From Pelagibacteraceae bacterium (GTDB lineage Bacteria > Pseudomonadota > Alphaproteobacteria > HIMB59 > GCA-002718135), in the NCBI GenBank assembly GCA_002717485.1, contig PBDW01000024.1, positions 1-64,000 on the forward strand: a DNA stretch of 64,000 nucleotides, read 5' to 3'. Each line of letters begins with the position of its first letter. The stretch's first letter is position 1. The notes under the pieces are model-generated. The model made no database searches, had not been told where the DNA came from, and saw only the letters and a list, made by a program, of their open reading frames with translations. Shown here one piece after another: positions 56,052 through 64,000 of the stretch. A program made the translations under genes and the position numbers.

Positions 56052-58517
56052 ATGAATAAAAAAATTCCAGATAGTTCAAGAGTTGTTATAATAGGTGGGG
56101 GTGTGGCAGGTTGTTCGGTTGCATACCACCTAGCAAAAAGCGGCTGGAAAGATGTAACTTTATTAGAAAGAGATCAATTAACTTCAGGTTCAACATGGCA
56201 TGCTGCAGGTTTGATTGGCCAACTCGGAGCATCTGCAAGCATTACCAAGCTTAGAAAATACTCACTGGACCTTTATAAAAATCTTGAGAAAATAACAGGT
56301 CAATCTACAGGTTTAAAACAAAATGGTTCTGTAACTGTAGCAACAAACAACGACAGAATGCAAGAGTTGCTTAGGCAAGCTACAACGGCACAACTTTTTG
56401 ATGTTGATGTAGAAATTTTAGAAAAAAACAAAATTAGAGAACATTATCCAATAATTAATGATGATGATTTGGTTGGAGCTGTTCGTATGCCGATGGATGG
56501 GCAAGCAAATCCTGTTGATGTTACTCAAGCATTGGCAAAAGCTGCTCGTATGGAAGGAGCAAGAATTGTAGAGCACGCTCCAGTTAAAAAAATATTAATA
56601 AAGAATAAATCAATAGAAGGTGTAGAAACAAGTGAAGGAATTATTAAATGCGAATACATAGTCCTGGCAGCAGGTATGTGGTCAAGGCAAATTGGAAAGT
56701 CTATTAATGTTAATGTGCCCCTTTATCCTGATGAACATTTTTATATTTTAACCGAACCAATTGAGAATTTAACAAAAAATTTGCCAGTATTAAGGGATTA
56801 CAATAATTGCTTATACATTAAAGAAGATGCTGGAAAACTCCTAGTAGGATTGTTTGAACCAAATGCTAAGCCAGCTTTCACAAAGAATAATATTGTTCCT
56901 GATGATTTTTCCTTTGGAACTTTTTCTGATGACTGGGATCATTTTGAACCATATATGATGGCTGCAATAAAAAGAATTCCTGTTTTAGAAAAAGCTGGAA
57001 TAAGACAATTTTTAAATGGTCCTGAATCTTTTACCCCTGATAATAATTATATGCTTGGTGAAATTCCTGAAATTAAAAATTTTTTTGTTTGCTGTGGTTT
57101 TAATTCTATTGGGATAGTTAGTGCGGGTGGAGCCGGTAAAGTAACTGCGGAATGGATAATTAATGGTGGTATTCAAGAAGATTTGTTTAGTCTAGACGTA
57201 TCGCGTTTTGAGCCATGGCAGTCTGAGATAAAATATTTAGTTGAAAGATCTACGGAAACGTTGGGTAATTTATATGCGATGCACTGGCCTTATAAACAAT
57301 TTAAAACTGCAAGAAATATAAAATTACTTTCCTACCATGAAGAGCTAAAAAAAGAAGGTGCGTGTTTTGGTGTAGGTGCTGGATATGAAAGACCTTTATG
57401 GTATGCAAAAAATGATGAGGTTGCAGAAGATAAGTATAGCTTTAATTATCAAAACTGGTATCCGGCAGCAGAAAGAGAATCAAAGGCAACAAGAAATAAT
57501 GTAGCATTATTTGAATTAACTCCATTTGCTAAGTTTGAAATTACAGGCAAGGATTCTCATAAGGAGTTGCAAATTATTTGTTCAAACAACATTTCAAATA
57601 ACAAAGGTAAAACAACATACACACAGATGTTGAACAAGTATGGAGGAATTGAAGCTGATTTAAGCGTAACTTGCTTAGAAGAGGATAAATTTTTAATTAC
57701 AACTGGATCCGCAGTAAGATACCATGATAAACACTGGATAGAAAAAAATATAGGTTCAGGTTCACAGGCTAAACTAAGTGATGTCACCGAAGATTATAAT
57801 GTAATTGGAATCATGGGGCCAAACTCACGTAAATTATTATCTTTATTATCTTCAGAAAATTTTGAAACTATAAAATTTCCATTTGGAACTGGTAAAAATA
57901 TTTTTATAAATAATATAAAAATTTGGGCACAAAGATTATCTTATGTTGGTGAGCTTGGTTGGGAGTTATTTATACCAACAGAAAATGCTAAAGAAATATA
58001 TAAGATAATTACAAATATTGGCAAAAAGTATGAGTTAACTCACGCAGGTACACATACTATGGATATACTAAGAATGGAAAAAGGCTATTTACATTGGGGT
58101 CACGATATTTCGCCTGAAGAAAATCCATTTGAAGTGGGTCTAAATATGTTTGTGTCTTTCAAAAAAAGAGAAAAATTTATTGGCAGGGAAAAAATGGAAT
58201 CTATAGAAAAAAAAGGTTGTAATAAAAAATTAGTTTACTTGACTTTAGATCAAGAAAATAATCCTGGAAATCCTCTTTTACTTCATGAAGAACCTATTTA
58301 TATGGATGAGAAAATTGTAGGTAAAACTTCTTCTGGTCAATACTCATTTTATTATAAAAAAAGTATTTCTATGGGGCATATAACTCTTGCAGAAACATTT
58401 AATCTGAATGAAATTAAGAATAATAAGTTTGAAATTGAAGTTGCAAAAAAAAGATACCTCGCCCGTTTAAATATAGAGCCATTACATGACGCTAAAAACA
58501 TTCTTATCAGAAAATAA
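56052..58517 (+). CDS. FAD-dependent dimethylglycine/sarcosine dehydrogenase with GcvT domain
   Basis: The track start (56040) is TTG and runs into the upstream gene; the ATG at 56052 gives 821 aa. Domain order: DAO flavoprotein (RVVIIGGGVAGCSVAYHLAK; GSTWHAAGL with the His position used for covalent FAD in this family), FAO_M-like middle, then GcvT aminomethyltransferase (YVGELGWELFIPTENA; HTMDILRMEKGYLHWG). Such fusions demethylate dimethylglycine or sarcosine and pass the carbon to tetrahydrofolate. The exact substrate is uncertain because several paralogues look alike. Confidence 0.9.
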   Translation: MNKKIPDSSRVVIIGGGVAGCSVAYHLAKSGWKDVTLLERDQLTSGSTWHAAGLIGQLGASASITKLRKYSLDLYKNLEKITGQSTGLKQNGSVTVATNNDRMQELLRQATTAQLFDVDVEILEKNKIREHYPIINDDDLVGAVRMPMDGQANPVDVTQALAKAARMEGARIVEHAPVKKILIKNKSIEGVETSEGIIKCEYIVLAAGMWSRQIGKSINVNVPLYPDEHFYILTEPIENLTKNLPVLRDYNNCLYIKEDAGKLLVGLFEPNAKPAFTKNNIVPDDFSFGTFSDDWDHFEPYMMAAIKRIPVLEKAGIRQFLNGPESFTPDNNYMLGEIPEIKNFFVCCGFNSIGIVSAGGAGKVTAEWIINGGIQEDLFSLDVSRFEPWQSEIKYLVERSTETLGNLYAMHWPYKQFKTARNIKLLSYHEELKKEGACFGVGAGYERPLWYAKNDEVAEDKYSFNYQNWYPAAERESKATRNNVALFELTPFAKFEITGKDSHKELQIICSNNISNNKGKTTYTQMLNKYGGIEADLSVTCLEEDKFLITTGSAVRYHDKHWIEKNIGSGSQAKLSDVTEDYNVIGIMGPNSRKLLSLLSSENFETIKFPFGTGKNIFINNIKIWAQRLSYVGELGWELFIPTENAKEIYKIITNIGKKYELTHAGTHTMDILRMEKGYLHWGHDISPEENPFEVGLNMFVSFKKREKFIGREKMESIEKKGCNKKLVYLTLDQENNPGNPLLLHEEPIYMDEKIVGKTSSGQYSFYYKKSISMGHITLAETFNLNEIKNNKFEIEVAKKRYLARLNIEPLHDAKNILIRK

Positions 58518-59601
58518 ATATGCTGTATTAGCATTTACAGCATCATTAATTATAATAATAACCTTTGCAATTAATATTACATTATCAAAATACAACTACG
58601 ATTATTTTATAAATAAAATAGAGAGTCAGTATAATTTAAAGATAGAAAAAAAAGGTGACTATTCAATAATTTTTTTTCCAAAAATTATATTTAAACAAAA
58701 TAATATGGATATTTCAAAAAAATCTGAGAATTTTTCGATTTTTTTGCGAAATTTAAAGCTTGAAGCAATAAAAGAGTATTCAAACCTTAATAATACTAAT
58801 TTTAAACTTAATTCTCCGTCAACAGTTATTAATGGGATACCATTAAGAGATTTAAAAATGAATGGTAAATATAAAAAACAAGAAATTGAAATATCAAATT
58901 TATTTACATATATTAATGAAGGTGAATTGAATCTTACTGGCAAAATTAACACTGATAAAGAGACATCGTTTGACTTAACTGGAAATTTTACCAATATCTC
59001 TCTTACAACCTTATTAAGTCAAGCTCAGCTAATTGACTGGAAAAGACTAAGTTTTAAAATAAGATCAGATTTTGTTGTGAAATCAAAAGGAAAAACTGAA
59101 TATGAAATAATAAAAAATTTGAATGCAAATCTCCCAATTAAGGGGATTTTTTTGATTAATGCTACTCAAGAAGAAAGGTTTGGAACAGCTCTATTAAACT
59201 TATTAACAGAAAAAATTCCTGAAATATCAAAAATTAGCCAGTCCTTAGATTTTATTATCAGTAAATTTGCTGACATTCCTTCAAGAATTGAAGGGACAAT
59301 AATTATTGAAAATGGTGTGGTTAAAACTAATGAACTGTTTATTATTAATGATTACGCAAAGATGAGAGTTAATTTATTTTATAATATTTTACAAGATAAA
59401 ATTGATGGAAAACTATTTTTTTATAAAGAAGATAATATTTATTTAACAACTGAGATAAAAGGTAATATAAGAGACCCTAGTATTCTCGTTGGAGGACAAC
59501 CATTCATTACAAAAGATTCTGAAGAGCCTCTTGAAGATATAAAAAAAATTATTAATGAAGGAATAACAAATATTTTTCAAAAATTACTTGAAGAAAATTA
59601 A
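58486..59601 (+). CDS. AsmA-like membrane-anchored protein
   Basis: 371 aa. One N-terminal membrane helix (YAVLAFTASLIIIITFAI) followed by a beta-rich periplasmic part, e.g. GELNLTGKINTDKETSFDLTGNF, and a C-terminal segment NGVVKTNELFIINDYAKMRV, typical of AsmA C-terminal domains. AsmA-family proteins are implicated in outer-membrane assembly and lipid transfer. Shorter than classical AsmA. The start lies 32 bp inside the preceding gene; no later in-frame ATG fits as well. Confidence 0.8.
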   Translation: MTLKTFLSENKYAVLAFTASLIIIITFAINITLSKYNYDYFINKIESQYNLKIEKKGDYSIIFFPKIIFKQNNMDISKKSENFSIFLRNLKLEAIKEYSNLNNTNFKLNSPSTVINGIPLRDLKMNGKYKKQEIEISNLFTYINEGELNLTGKINTDKETSFDLTGNFTNISLTTLLSQAQLIDWKRLSFKIRSDFVVKSKGKTEYEIIKNLNANLPIKGIFLINATQEERFGTALLNLLTEKIPEISKISQSLDFIISKFADIPSRIEGTIIIENGVVKTNELFIINDYAKMRVNLFYNILQDKIDGKLFFYKEDNIYLTTEIKGNIRDPSILVGGQPFITKDSEEPLEDIKKIINEGITNIFQKLLEEN

Positions 59602-59613
59602 TTTTTAAATATA

Positions 59614-60237
59614 ATGATAGTATTATACAGTTCACCAACTCCAAATGGCAGAAAGATCTCTATTTTACTAGAAGAGCTTGGCGTGCAGTATAAGGTTCAT
59701 CATATAAATTTAAAAAAAAAAGAACAATTTGATCCAAGTTTTTTAAGAATTTCTCCAAGTAACAAAATTCCTGCAATTGTTGATAATGAAAATAATCAAA
59801 ATGTTTTCGAATCTGGGGCAATATTATTATATTTATCTCATAAATATAGAAAATTTTTTAATTACAAAAAGGAATGGGAAACTTATTCTTGGCTTATGTA
59901 TCAAATGTCTGAAATTGGACCTATGCTCGGACAAGCTCATCAATTTTTATATTACAACCCGGGAAAGAGTAAATATACTGAAGACTTATATATGGAAAGA
60001 GCCTATAAAATTTATTCAAAGATCGATAAAATATTGGAATCAAGAAAATACATTGTAGATGAATACTCAATAGTCGATATTTCAATATGGCCATGGATTG
60101 CGAGATATGAGAGACAACGTATAAATATTGATAAATTTCCCAATATATTACAATGGTTTAAAACGATAGCTGCAAGACCCGCTGTTCAAAAGGGGTACAA
60201 CGTGGTTGGCGAAAAAGAAATAATACCTTTCAGTTGA
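59614..60237 (+). CDS. glutathione S-transferase-like protein
   Basis: 207 aa. Thioredoxin-fold N-terminal domain with YSSPTPNGRKISILLEEL, the cis-proline region NKIPAIVD and ESGAILLYLSHKY, and an all-helical C-terminal domain (SIVDISIWPWIARYE). Resembles the YghU/YfcG disulfide-reductase GSTs of bacteria (SPTPNG...PFGQ-type start). Follows the AsmA-like gene by 12 bp. Confidence 0.92.
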   Translation: MIVLYSSPTPNGRKISILLEELGVQYKVHHINLKKKEQFDPSFLRISPSNKIPAIVDNENNQNVFESGAILLYLSHKYRKFFNYKKEWETYSWLMYQMSEIGPMLGQAHQFLYYNPGKSKYTEDLYMERAYKIYSKIDKILESRKYIVDEYSIVDISIWPWIARYERQRINIDKFPNILQWFKTIAARPAVQKGYNVVGEKEIIPFS

Positions 60238-60351
60238 TTTATTGATTTTTTCATATAAGTAGTCCTACAAGTTTTGTATTGATTAAAAATATATATGATT
60301 ATTATTCTTACTTTTTTCACTACAATTAAATAGATCAAAAGAAAGGATCAG

Positions 60352-60555
60352 ATGCCTAACGGAAAAATTAAATGGTTTAATGAAAAAAAAGGATTTGGTT
60401 TCATTAAGCCAGAAGATGAAGATAAAGACATATTTGTTCATATTTCTGCTTTTGAAAAAGCTGGAATTGAATTTCTTAATGAAGGTGACGCCCTATCCTA
60501 CGAAGTTGCCGTAGAAAAAGGAAGACGAAAAGCCGTTAATCTTAAAAAGATATAA
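60352..60555 (+). CDS. cold-shock protein, CspA family
   Basis: 67 aa single cold-shock domain. RNP1 KGFGFIKPE and RNP2 DIFVHISAF are intact; RNA chaperone. An AAAGGA Shine-Dalgarno lies 7 bp before the ATG. The upstream 114 bp contain a weak promoter candidate (TTGATT, 18 bp, TATTCT) that would give a short leader. Confidence 0.95.
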   Translation: MPNGKIKWFNEKKGFGFIKPEDEDKDIFVHISAFEKAGIEFLNEGDALSYEVAVEKGRRKAVNLKKI

Positions 60556-60581
60556 TATTAAATTTCAAAACAGTAAGTTTT

Positions 60582-61181
60582 TTATCCAATAAGGATTGAA
60601 AAAGCAGTAAGGATTAGTAATAGTGCCATAATCCATTCTGTGGTTTTTTTAATTTTGTTATTTTTTAAAAACCTTTTTATGCCTGATCCAAATAATGCCC
60701 AACAGGAAATGCAAGGAAGGTTAACTAAGTATGATATCAAAACAAGAAATAATATGGAGATTAATAAACTTTCTTCTCTTGGAAAAAATAAAGATACAGC
60801 TGTACCGCAAATAACCCAAGCTTTTGGATTAACAAATTGGAAAATTATTCCTTCATAAAATTTAAGAGGCTTTCCTGTTTCTTGCTCTCCAACTTGTAAT
60901 GAGCCAAAAATTTTCCATGCTAAATATACAAGATAAGCGGTACCTGCCCATTTTAATATTTCTTGTATAATAGGATACTGCTCAAATATCACACCAAGCC
61001 CTAAACACACTAATGTTAATTGTAATGCGTGACCTGTTGGAATACCGAATAAATGTGGTATGGTTCTTAAAAATCCAAACTTGATTCCAGAAACTGTTAG
61101 CATTGTATTATTTGGCCCAGGTGTTATGTACATTACTATATAATAACCTACAAGCGCTGCAAAAAGCTCAAGAGTTATCAT
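60582..61181 (-). CDS. LysE/RhtB-family amino-acid exporter
   Basis: 199 aa integral membrane protein with about six helices. The family signature YITPGPNNTMLTVSGIKFGFLRT is near the N-terminus, then LVYLAWKIFGS and FQFVNPKAW. Probably exports an amino acid or its derivative; substrate not predictable. Adjacent to yajQ (3-bp gap). Confidence 0.9.
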   Translation of the reverse strand: MITLELFAALVGYYIVMYITPGPNNTMLTVSGIKFGFLRTIPHLFGIPTGHALQLTLVCLGLGVIFEQYPIIQEILKWAGTAYLVYLAWKIFGSLQVGEQETGKPLKFYEGIIFQFVNPKAWVICGTAVSLFFPREESLLISILFLVLISYLVNLPCISCWALFGSGIKRFLKNNKIKKTTEWIMALLLILTAFSILIG

Positions 61182-61184
61182 AGT

Positions 61185-61670
61185 TTAATCTCTTAGATTA
61201 ATAAATTGGATAGGTTGATCAATCCTTAAATCATCAACAAGAGTCATAACGGCCTGGAGATCATCTCTTTTTTTTCCATCAATTCTAATTTCATTACCAA
61301 GAATTTTGGCTTGTACCTTCAATTTTGAGGATTTTACTGCATTAGTTATTTTTTTTGAGATAGTTTGCTCAATACCCTCTATTAAATCACAAATTTGTCT
61401 AACTGAATTTCCTGATCCTTTTTCTGCCAATCGTTTTTTTAAAACATTTGGTTGAACCTTACGTCTAACCAGATGTGTTAGAACTAGATCATTTACCTGT
61501 TTTAATTTCATTTCATCATCTGTTATTATTTTTATTTCCTTCTCATTCCTTTCTATAGATGTTTGTGATCCCTTAAAATCATACCGCTGGCCTATTTCTC
61601 GAAGGCAATTTGCCAGAGCATTGTCTATCTCCTGAAGATCTATGCGACTTACGATATCAAACGAAGGCAT
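61185..61670 (-). CDS. yajQ: YajQ family nucleotide-binding protein
   Basis: 161 aa. N-terminal MPSFDIVSRIDLQEIDNAL, RYDFKGSQTSIER and C-terminal RDDLQAVMTLVDDLRIDQPIQFINLRD are textbook YajQ/UPF0234. Some homologues bind c-di-GMP or RNA, but the role here is unknown. Directly follows rmuC with no gap. Confidence 0.95.
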   Translation of the reverse strand: MPSFDIVSRIDLQEIDNALANCLREIGQRYDFKGSQTSIERNEKEIKIITDDEMKLKQVNDLVLTHLVRRKVQPNVLKKRLAEKGSGNSVRQICDLIEGIEQTISKKITNAVKSSKLKVQAKILGNEIRIDGKKRDDLQAVMTLVDDLRIDQPIQFINLRD

Positions 61671-62711
61671 TTATTTAGATTTTCTTTCTTTTTCATTATC
61701 AACAAGCTTCAAGATAGTATCAGGAATACTTTTCTTAGGTGAAATTCCTAATTCTTTTAAGCTTTCGACTTTTTTTAATAAACTTCCTCGACCAGTTAAT
61801 CTATCCGTTGCCTGATTTATTTTTGAATTGGCATTTTCAATAGATTTTTTAACTTCTTCAAAGGCTTCAGTCATAAGCCTTGCCTTGTCATAAATTTCAT
61901 GCGCTCTTTCAACTATTGTTTGAGTATTCTTTGATTGTTGGTCAATTTTCCACATTTGATCTATAACAGTAATCATAACGGGTAAAGTTGATGGTCCTAC
62001 AATAACCACTTTATTTTTTCCAGCTTTTAAGATTATATCATTTCTCGCCGAAGCAGCTGCATGAAATGCCTCCTCATTAGGCATATACATTAAGACGGAA
62101 TCAAGGCTATTAATTCCCTGTAATTTTTCATAGTTTTTTTCTGAAAGATTACGAATATGTGATAGTACTGACTGTATATGATCTTTTAAATTGATATCTC
62201 TAGTCTGAGAGCCTTCATCATTTATATATCGATACCAAGCATCAAAAGAAATCTTACAATCAATGATTAATTGCTTACCTTCAGGCAAGTTAACAACAAA
62301 GTCTGGTTGTTTTGATTGACCGTCAATATCCTTATAATTCTTTTTAACATAATATTGTTTACCTTCAGTCCATCCATATCCTTGAAAAAGAATTTCCAAA
62401 CCCATCTCACCCATCTTGCCCTGATACCTATTTCCACCAACCAGAGCGTTTTTTAATCCAATTGTATCAGAATTAATTAAATCAACTGATTTTTGAATGT
62501 TTCTTGTGAGCTCCTCAAAAACACCAATTTTTTTGCTCTCTTCATTTTTTTGTTCTTGAAATATTTTTTTTAAATCATCAATACTTTGTTTTAGAAAAAA
62601 TATTTCCTTATCAGGGTCTCGGTATCCATTTTTTTTTCTTAAAGTCCAATAAAGAATTGATGCAATGATTATTCCTGCTACAAAAGAAAAAATTATATAT
62701 GTTATGAACAT
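61671..62711 (-). CDS. rmuC: DNA recombination protein RmuC homologue
   Basis: 346 aa. One N-terminal membrane helix (ITYIIFSFVAGIIIASILYW), a coiled-coil segment, then the RmuC nuclease-like core (GKMGEMGLEILFQGYGW; QPDFVVNLPEGKQLIIDCKISFDAW; VLMYMPNEEAFHAA). RmuC limits inverted-repeat recombination. Overlaps the MBL-fold gene by one base. Confidence 0.93.
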   Translation of the reverse strand: MFITYIIFSFVAGIIIASILYWTLRKKNGYRDPDKEIFFLKQSIDDLKKIFQEQKNEESKKIGVFEELTRNIQKSVDLINSDTIGLKNALVGGNRYQGKMGEMGLEILFQGYGWTEGKQYYVKKNYKDIDGQSKQPDFVVNLPEGKQLIIDCKISFDAWYRYINDEGSQTRDINLKDHIQSVLSHIRNLSEKNYEKLQGINSLDSVLMYMPNEEAFHAAASARNDIILKAGKNKVVIVGPSTLPVMITVIDQMWKIDQQSKNTQTIVERAHEIYDKARLMTEAFEEVKKSIENANSKINQATDRLTGRGSLLKKVESLKELGISPKKSIPDTILKLVDNEKERKSK

Positions 62712-63808
62712 TAAATTGTTACAGTCTCCCCAATACTTGTCCTAATAATTTGATTATCATTATAGCCTAATTTTATGGCTTCTTGACGAAATCTTATTGG
62801 CGGCTCCCATAAATCTTCTGCAGAAAGCCTTATTGTTCCCCAATGCATACCTAAAATCTTATTGCTGCCAATTATTTTTGTAACCTTAGCCGCCTCTTCT
62901 GGCGTTACATGAGATGTTTGCATCATTTCTCTAGGTTCATAAGCACCAATTGGAACTATAGATAGTTCAAAAGGGCCTGCCTTTTTTCTAATTTCAGAAA
63001 AAACATCGCCATATGCTATATCCCCAGAAAAATATATATTGGTATTTTTAGCTCTAATAGAATATCCACACCATAAAGTTGAATTTCTTTCTTGTCCTAA
63101 CCTTCTAGACCAATGAACCGCAGGCAAAGATTTAATTATTGTACCATTAATTTCTTTTTTATCATACCAATCTACTTCCGTTACTTTGTTATAGCCCTGT
63201 TTTACAATAATAGACTTAAGATTAAGCGGTGCGAATACTTCTATATTTTTTTTATCCTTAATTTTTTTTAATGTTTTTGTATCCAAATGATCATAATGAT
63301 TATGACTAATTAATATTATATCAATCTTTGGAAGCTTATTAACTCTAATACCAGGCCTTACAAATCTTTTAGGACCAATACGTGTTGGTCCGGCGTAATC
63401 AGAAAGAAAGGGGTCGGTGAGTATAACGGTGTTATAAATCTTAATTATAAAAGATGCGTGCCCCAGCCACGTGACAGAGACTGGATTATTATTGGAGTAA
63501 TATTGATTAAGAGCCTCTTGTTCTGAAATTGAATGATTAGGGGGAATATAGTCTGGCATTTGATCTTTTCCAAAAATCTTTTTCTTAATTATGCCTTCAT
63601 AAAAAAACTTAAAAAAATTTCCATGATTTCTAACCTTGCTCCAATCACGTGAGGGGCTGCCGGGTGGGTTTCTGAATGTCCCGTCAGGCAAATGATGATA
63701 TGGCTTTGTTTCCATTGAATTGAGTATTTTTATATATCTAAAAGAAAATAATGCAATTATCAAAAAAAGGAATTTTTTTAAAATTGATCGACGATGATAT
63801 TTTTTCAT
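62711..63808 (-). CDS. MBL-fold metal-dependent hydrolase, NAPE-PLD/UlaG type
   Basis: 365 aa. An N-terminal hydrophobic helix (ILKKFLFLIIALFSFRY) suggests membrane anchoring or export. The metal-binding motif HNHYDHLD, WLGHASFII and the late LGMHWGTIRLS histidine are all present. The layout resembles bacterial NAPE-PLD-like phospholipases or lactonases. Substrate unknown. Its ATG is 41 bp from the divergent M24 peptidase gene. Confidence 0.88.
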   Translation of the reverse strand: MKKYHRRSILKKFLFLIIALFSFRYIKILNSMETKPYHHLPDGTFRNPPGSPSRDWSKVRNHGNFFKFFYEGIIKKKIFGKDQMPDYIPPNHSISEQEALNQYYSNNNPVSVTWLGHASFIIKIYNTVILTDPFLSDYAGPTRIGPKRFVRPGIRVNKLPKIDIILISHNHYDHLDTKTLKKIKDKKNIEVFAPLNLKSIIVKQGYNKVTEVDWYDKKEINGTIIKSLPAVHWSRRLGQERNSTLWCGYSIRAKNTNIYFSGDIAYGDVFSEIRKKAGPFELSIVPIGAYEPREMMQTSHVTPEEAAKVTKIIGSNKILGMHWGTIRLSAEDLWEPPIRFRQEAIKLGYNDNQIIRTSIGETVTI

Positions 63809-63849
63809 TTGAAAAACTTTTTATACTAGATAATATAACAGTAATATAA

Positions 63850-64000
63850 ATGAATAAAAACAATTCTCTTCCAGACCATGGATTCAAAATTAATGAATTT
63901 GAATCGCGCTTGAATAGCGCTCACAAAAAAATGCATAAATATGATTTAGACGCCTTATTGCTAACTACCCCGCATAATTTTAGATATTTTACTGGTTTTG
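63850..64000 (+). CDS. M24/creatinase-family aminopeptidase, 5' part only
   Basis: Partial gene cut off by the window end. The first 50 residues include INEFESRLNSAHKKMHKYDL and ALLLTTPHNFRYFTGF, the creatinase N-terminal domain pattern (RL...M...D/LD.LLLT.P.N..Y.TGF) of Xaa-Pro aminopeptidases, creatinases and ectoine hydrolases. The catalytic domain is outside the window, so the exact enzyme cannot be decided. Confidence 0.7.
   Translation, partial: MNKNNSLPDHGFKINEFESRLNSAHKKMHKYDLDALLLTTPHNFRYFTGF

Noticed and set aside
1-64000. CRISPR arrays, insertion sequences, prophage modules, toxin-antitoxin pairs or secretion islands
   Set aside because: No regularly spaced repeats, transposase frames, structural phage genes or paired small toxin/antitoxin frames were seen; apart from the integrase remnant the window is core chromosome.

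Overview
The window is AT-rich (about 30% GC by eye), very compact, single-copy bacterial chromosome. It reads as a streamlined, free-living, probably marine alphaproteobacterium. Evidence for Alphaproteobacteria: the lysC / prfA / prmC / DUF4167 neighbourhood, BolA-DnaJ-CobS-CobT, COQ9, DUF1178, DUF1244 next to pyruvate kinase, a class I lysyl-tRNA synthetase, and a three-subunit proton-translocating transhydrogenase. Evidence for streamlining: genes abut or overlap by a few bases, convergent genes share stop-codon bases, and the only stretch over 300 bp without a gene in the supplied ORF track (110-497) holds an integrase remnant and a small ORF. SAR11-, HIMB59- or AEGEAN-169-like lineages would fit, but the sequence alone does not decide.

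Layout. 1-500: tRNA-Val(GAC), the C-terminal remnant of a tyrosine recombinase and a 55-aa membrane ORF. 0.5-3.3 kb: GhrA-type reductase, M23 peptidase, DUF4167. 3.4-10 kb (minus strand): prmC, prfA, hisS, ispG, rodZ-like and lysC. 10-18.4 kb: ubiG, DUF1178, an unknown gene, a frameshifted argJ, secA, accA, and an unknown secreted protein preceded by a 44-aa membrane ORF. 18.5-25 kb: aroK-aroB-CorC-like, bolA, dnaJ-like-cobS-cobT. 25-33 kb (minus): tgt-yhhQ (queuosine salvage), rpmB, a HAD phosphatase, pyrD, class I lysS, marR with a duplicated palindromic operator, ferredoxin and its reductase. 33-37 kb: a heme A synthase (ctaA) interrupted by an in-frame TAG, an unknown secreted protein, SDR, YdcH, COQ9, def, rpsU. 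37-46.8 kb: pntB/A2/A1, ABC1 kinase, oligoendopeptidase F, acyl-CoA synthetase, DUF1244, pyk. 46.8-60 kb: aminotransferase, panE-like, a second CoA ligase, the two enzymes of saccharopine-type lysine catabolism, uvrB, 3-hydroxyisobutyryl-CoA hydrolase, a FAD/GcvT methylamine-type dehydrogenase, AsmA-like, GST. 60-64 kb: cold-shock protein, LysE exporter, YajQ, RmuC, a metallo-beta-lactamase-fold hydrolase, and the 5' end of an M24/creatinase-family peptidase.

Functionally this is mostly core metabolism and information processing, plus amino-acid and methylated-amine catabolism typical of oligotrophic heterotrophs. I found no CRISPR array, insertion sequence, prophage, secretion island or obviously new multigene system. 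The observations most worth checking are two interrupted but otherwise well-preserved genes (argJ with a one-base deficit in an A6 tract, ctaA with one in-frame amber codon), a twin TTTGTATACAAA operator in front of marR-lysS, an apparent C33 in tRNA-Val, CobST without CobN in view, and small membrane ORFs missed by the 60-aa ORF cutoff.
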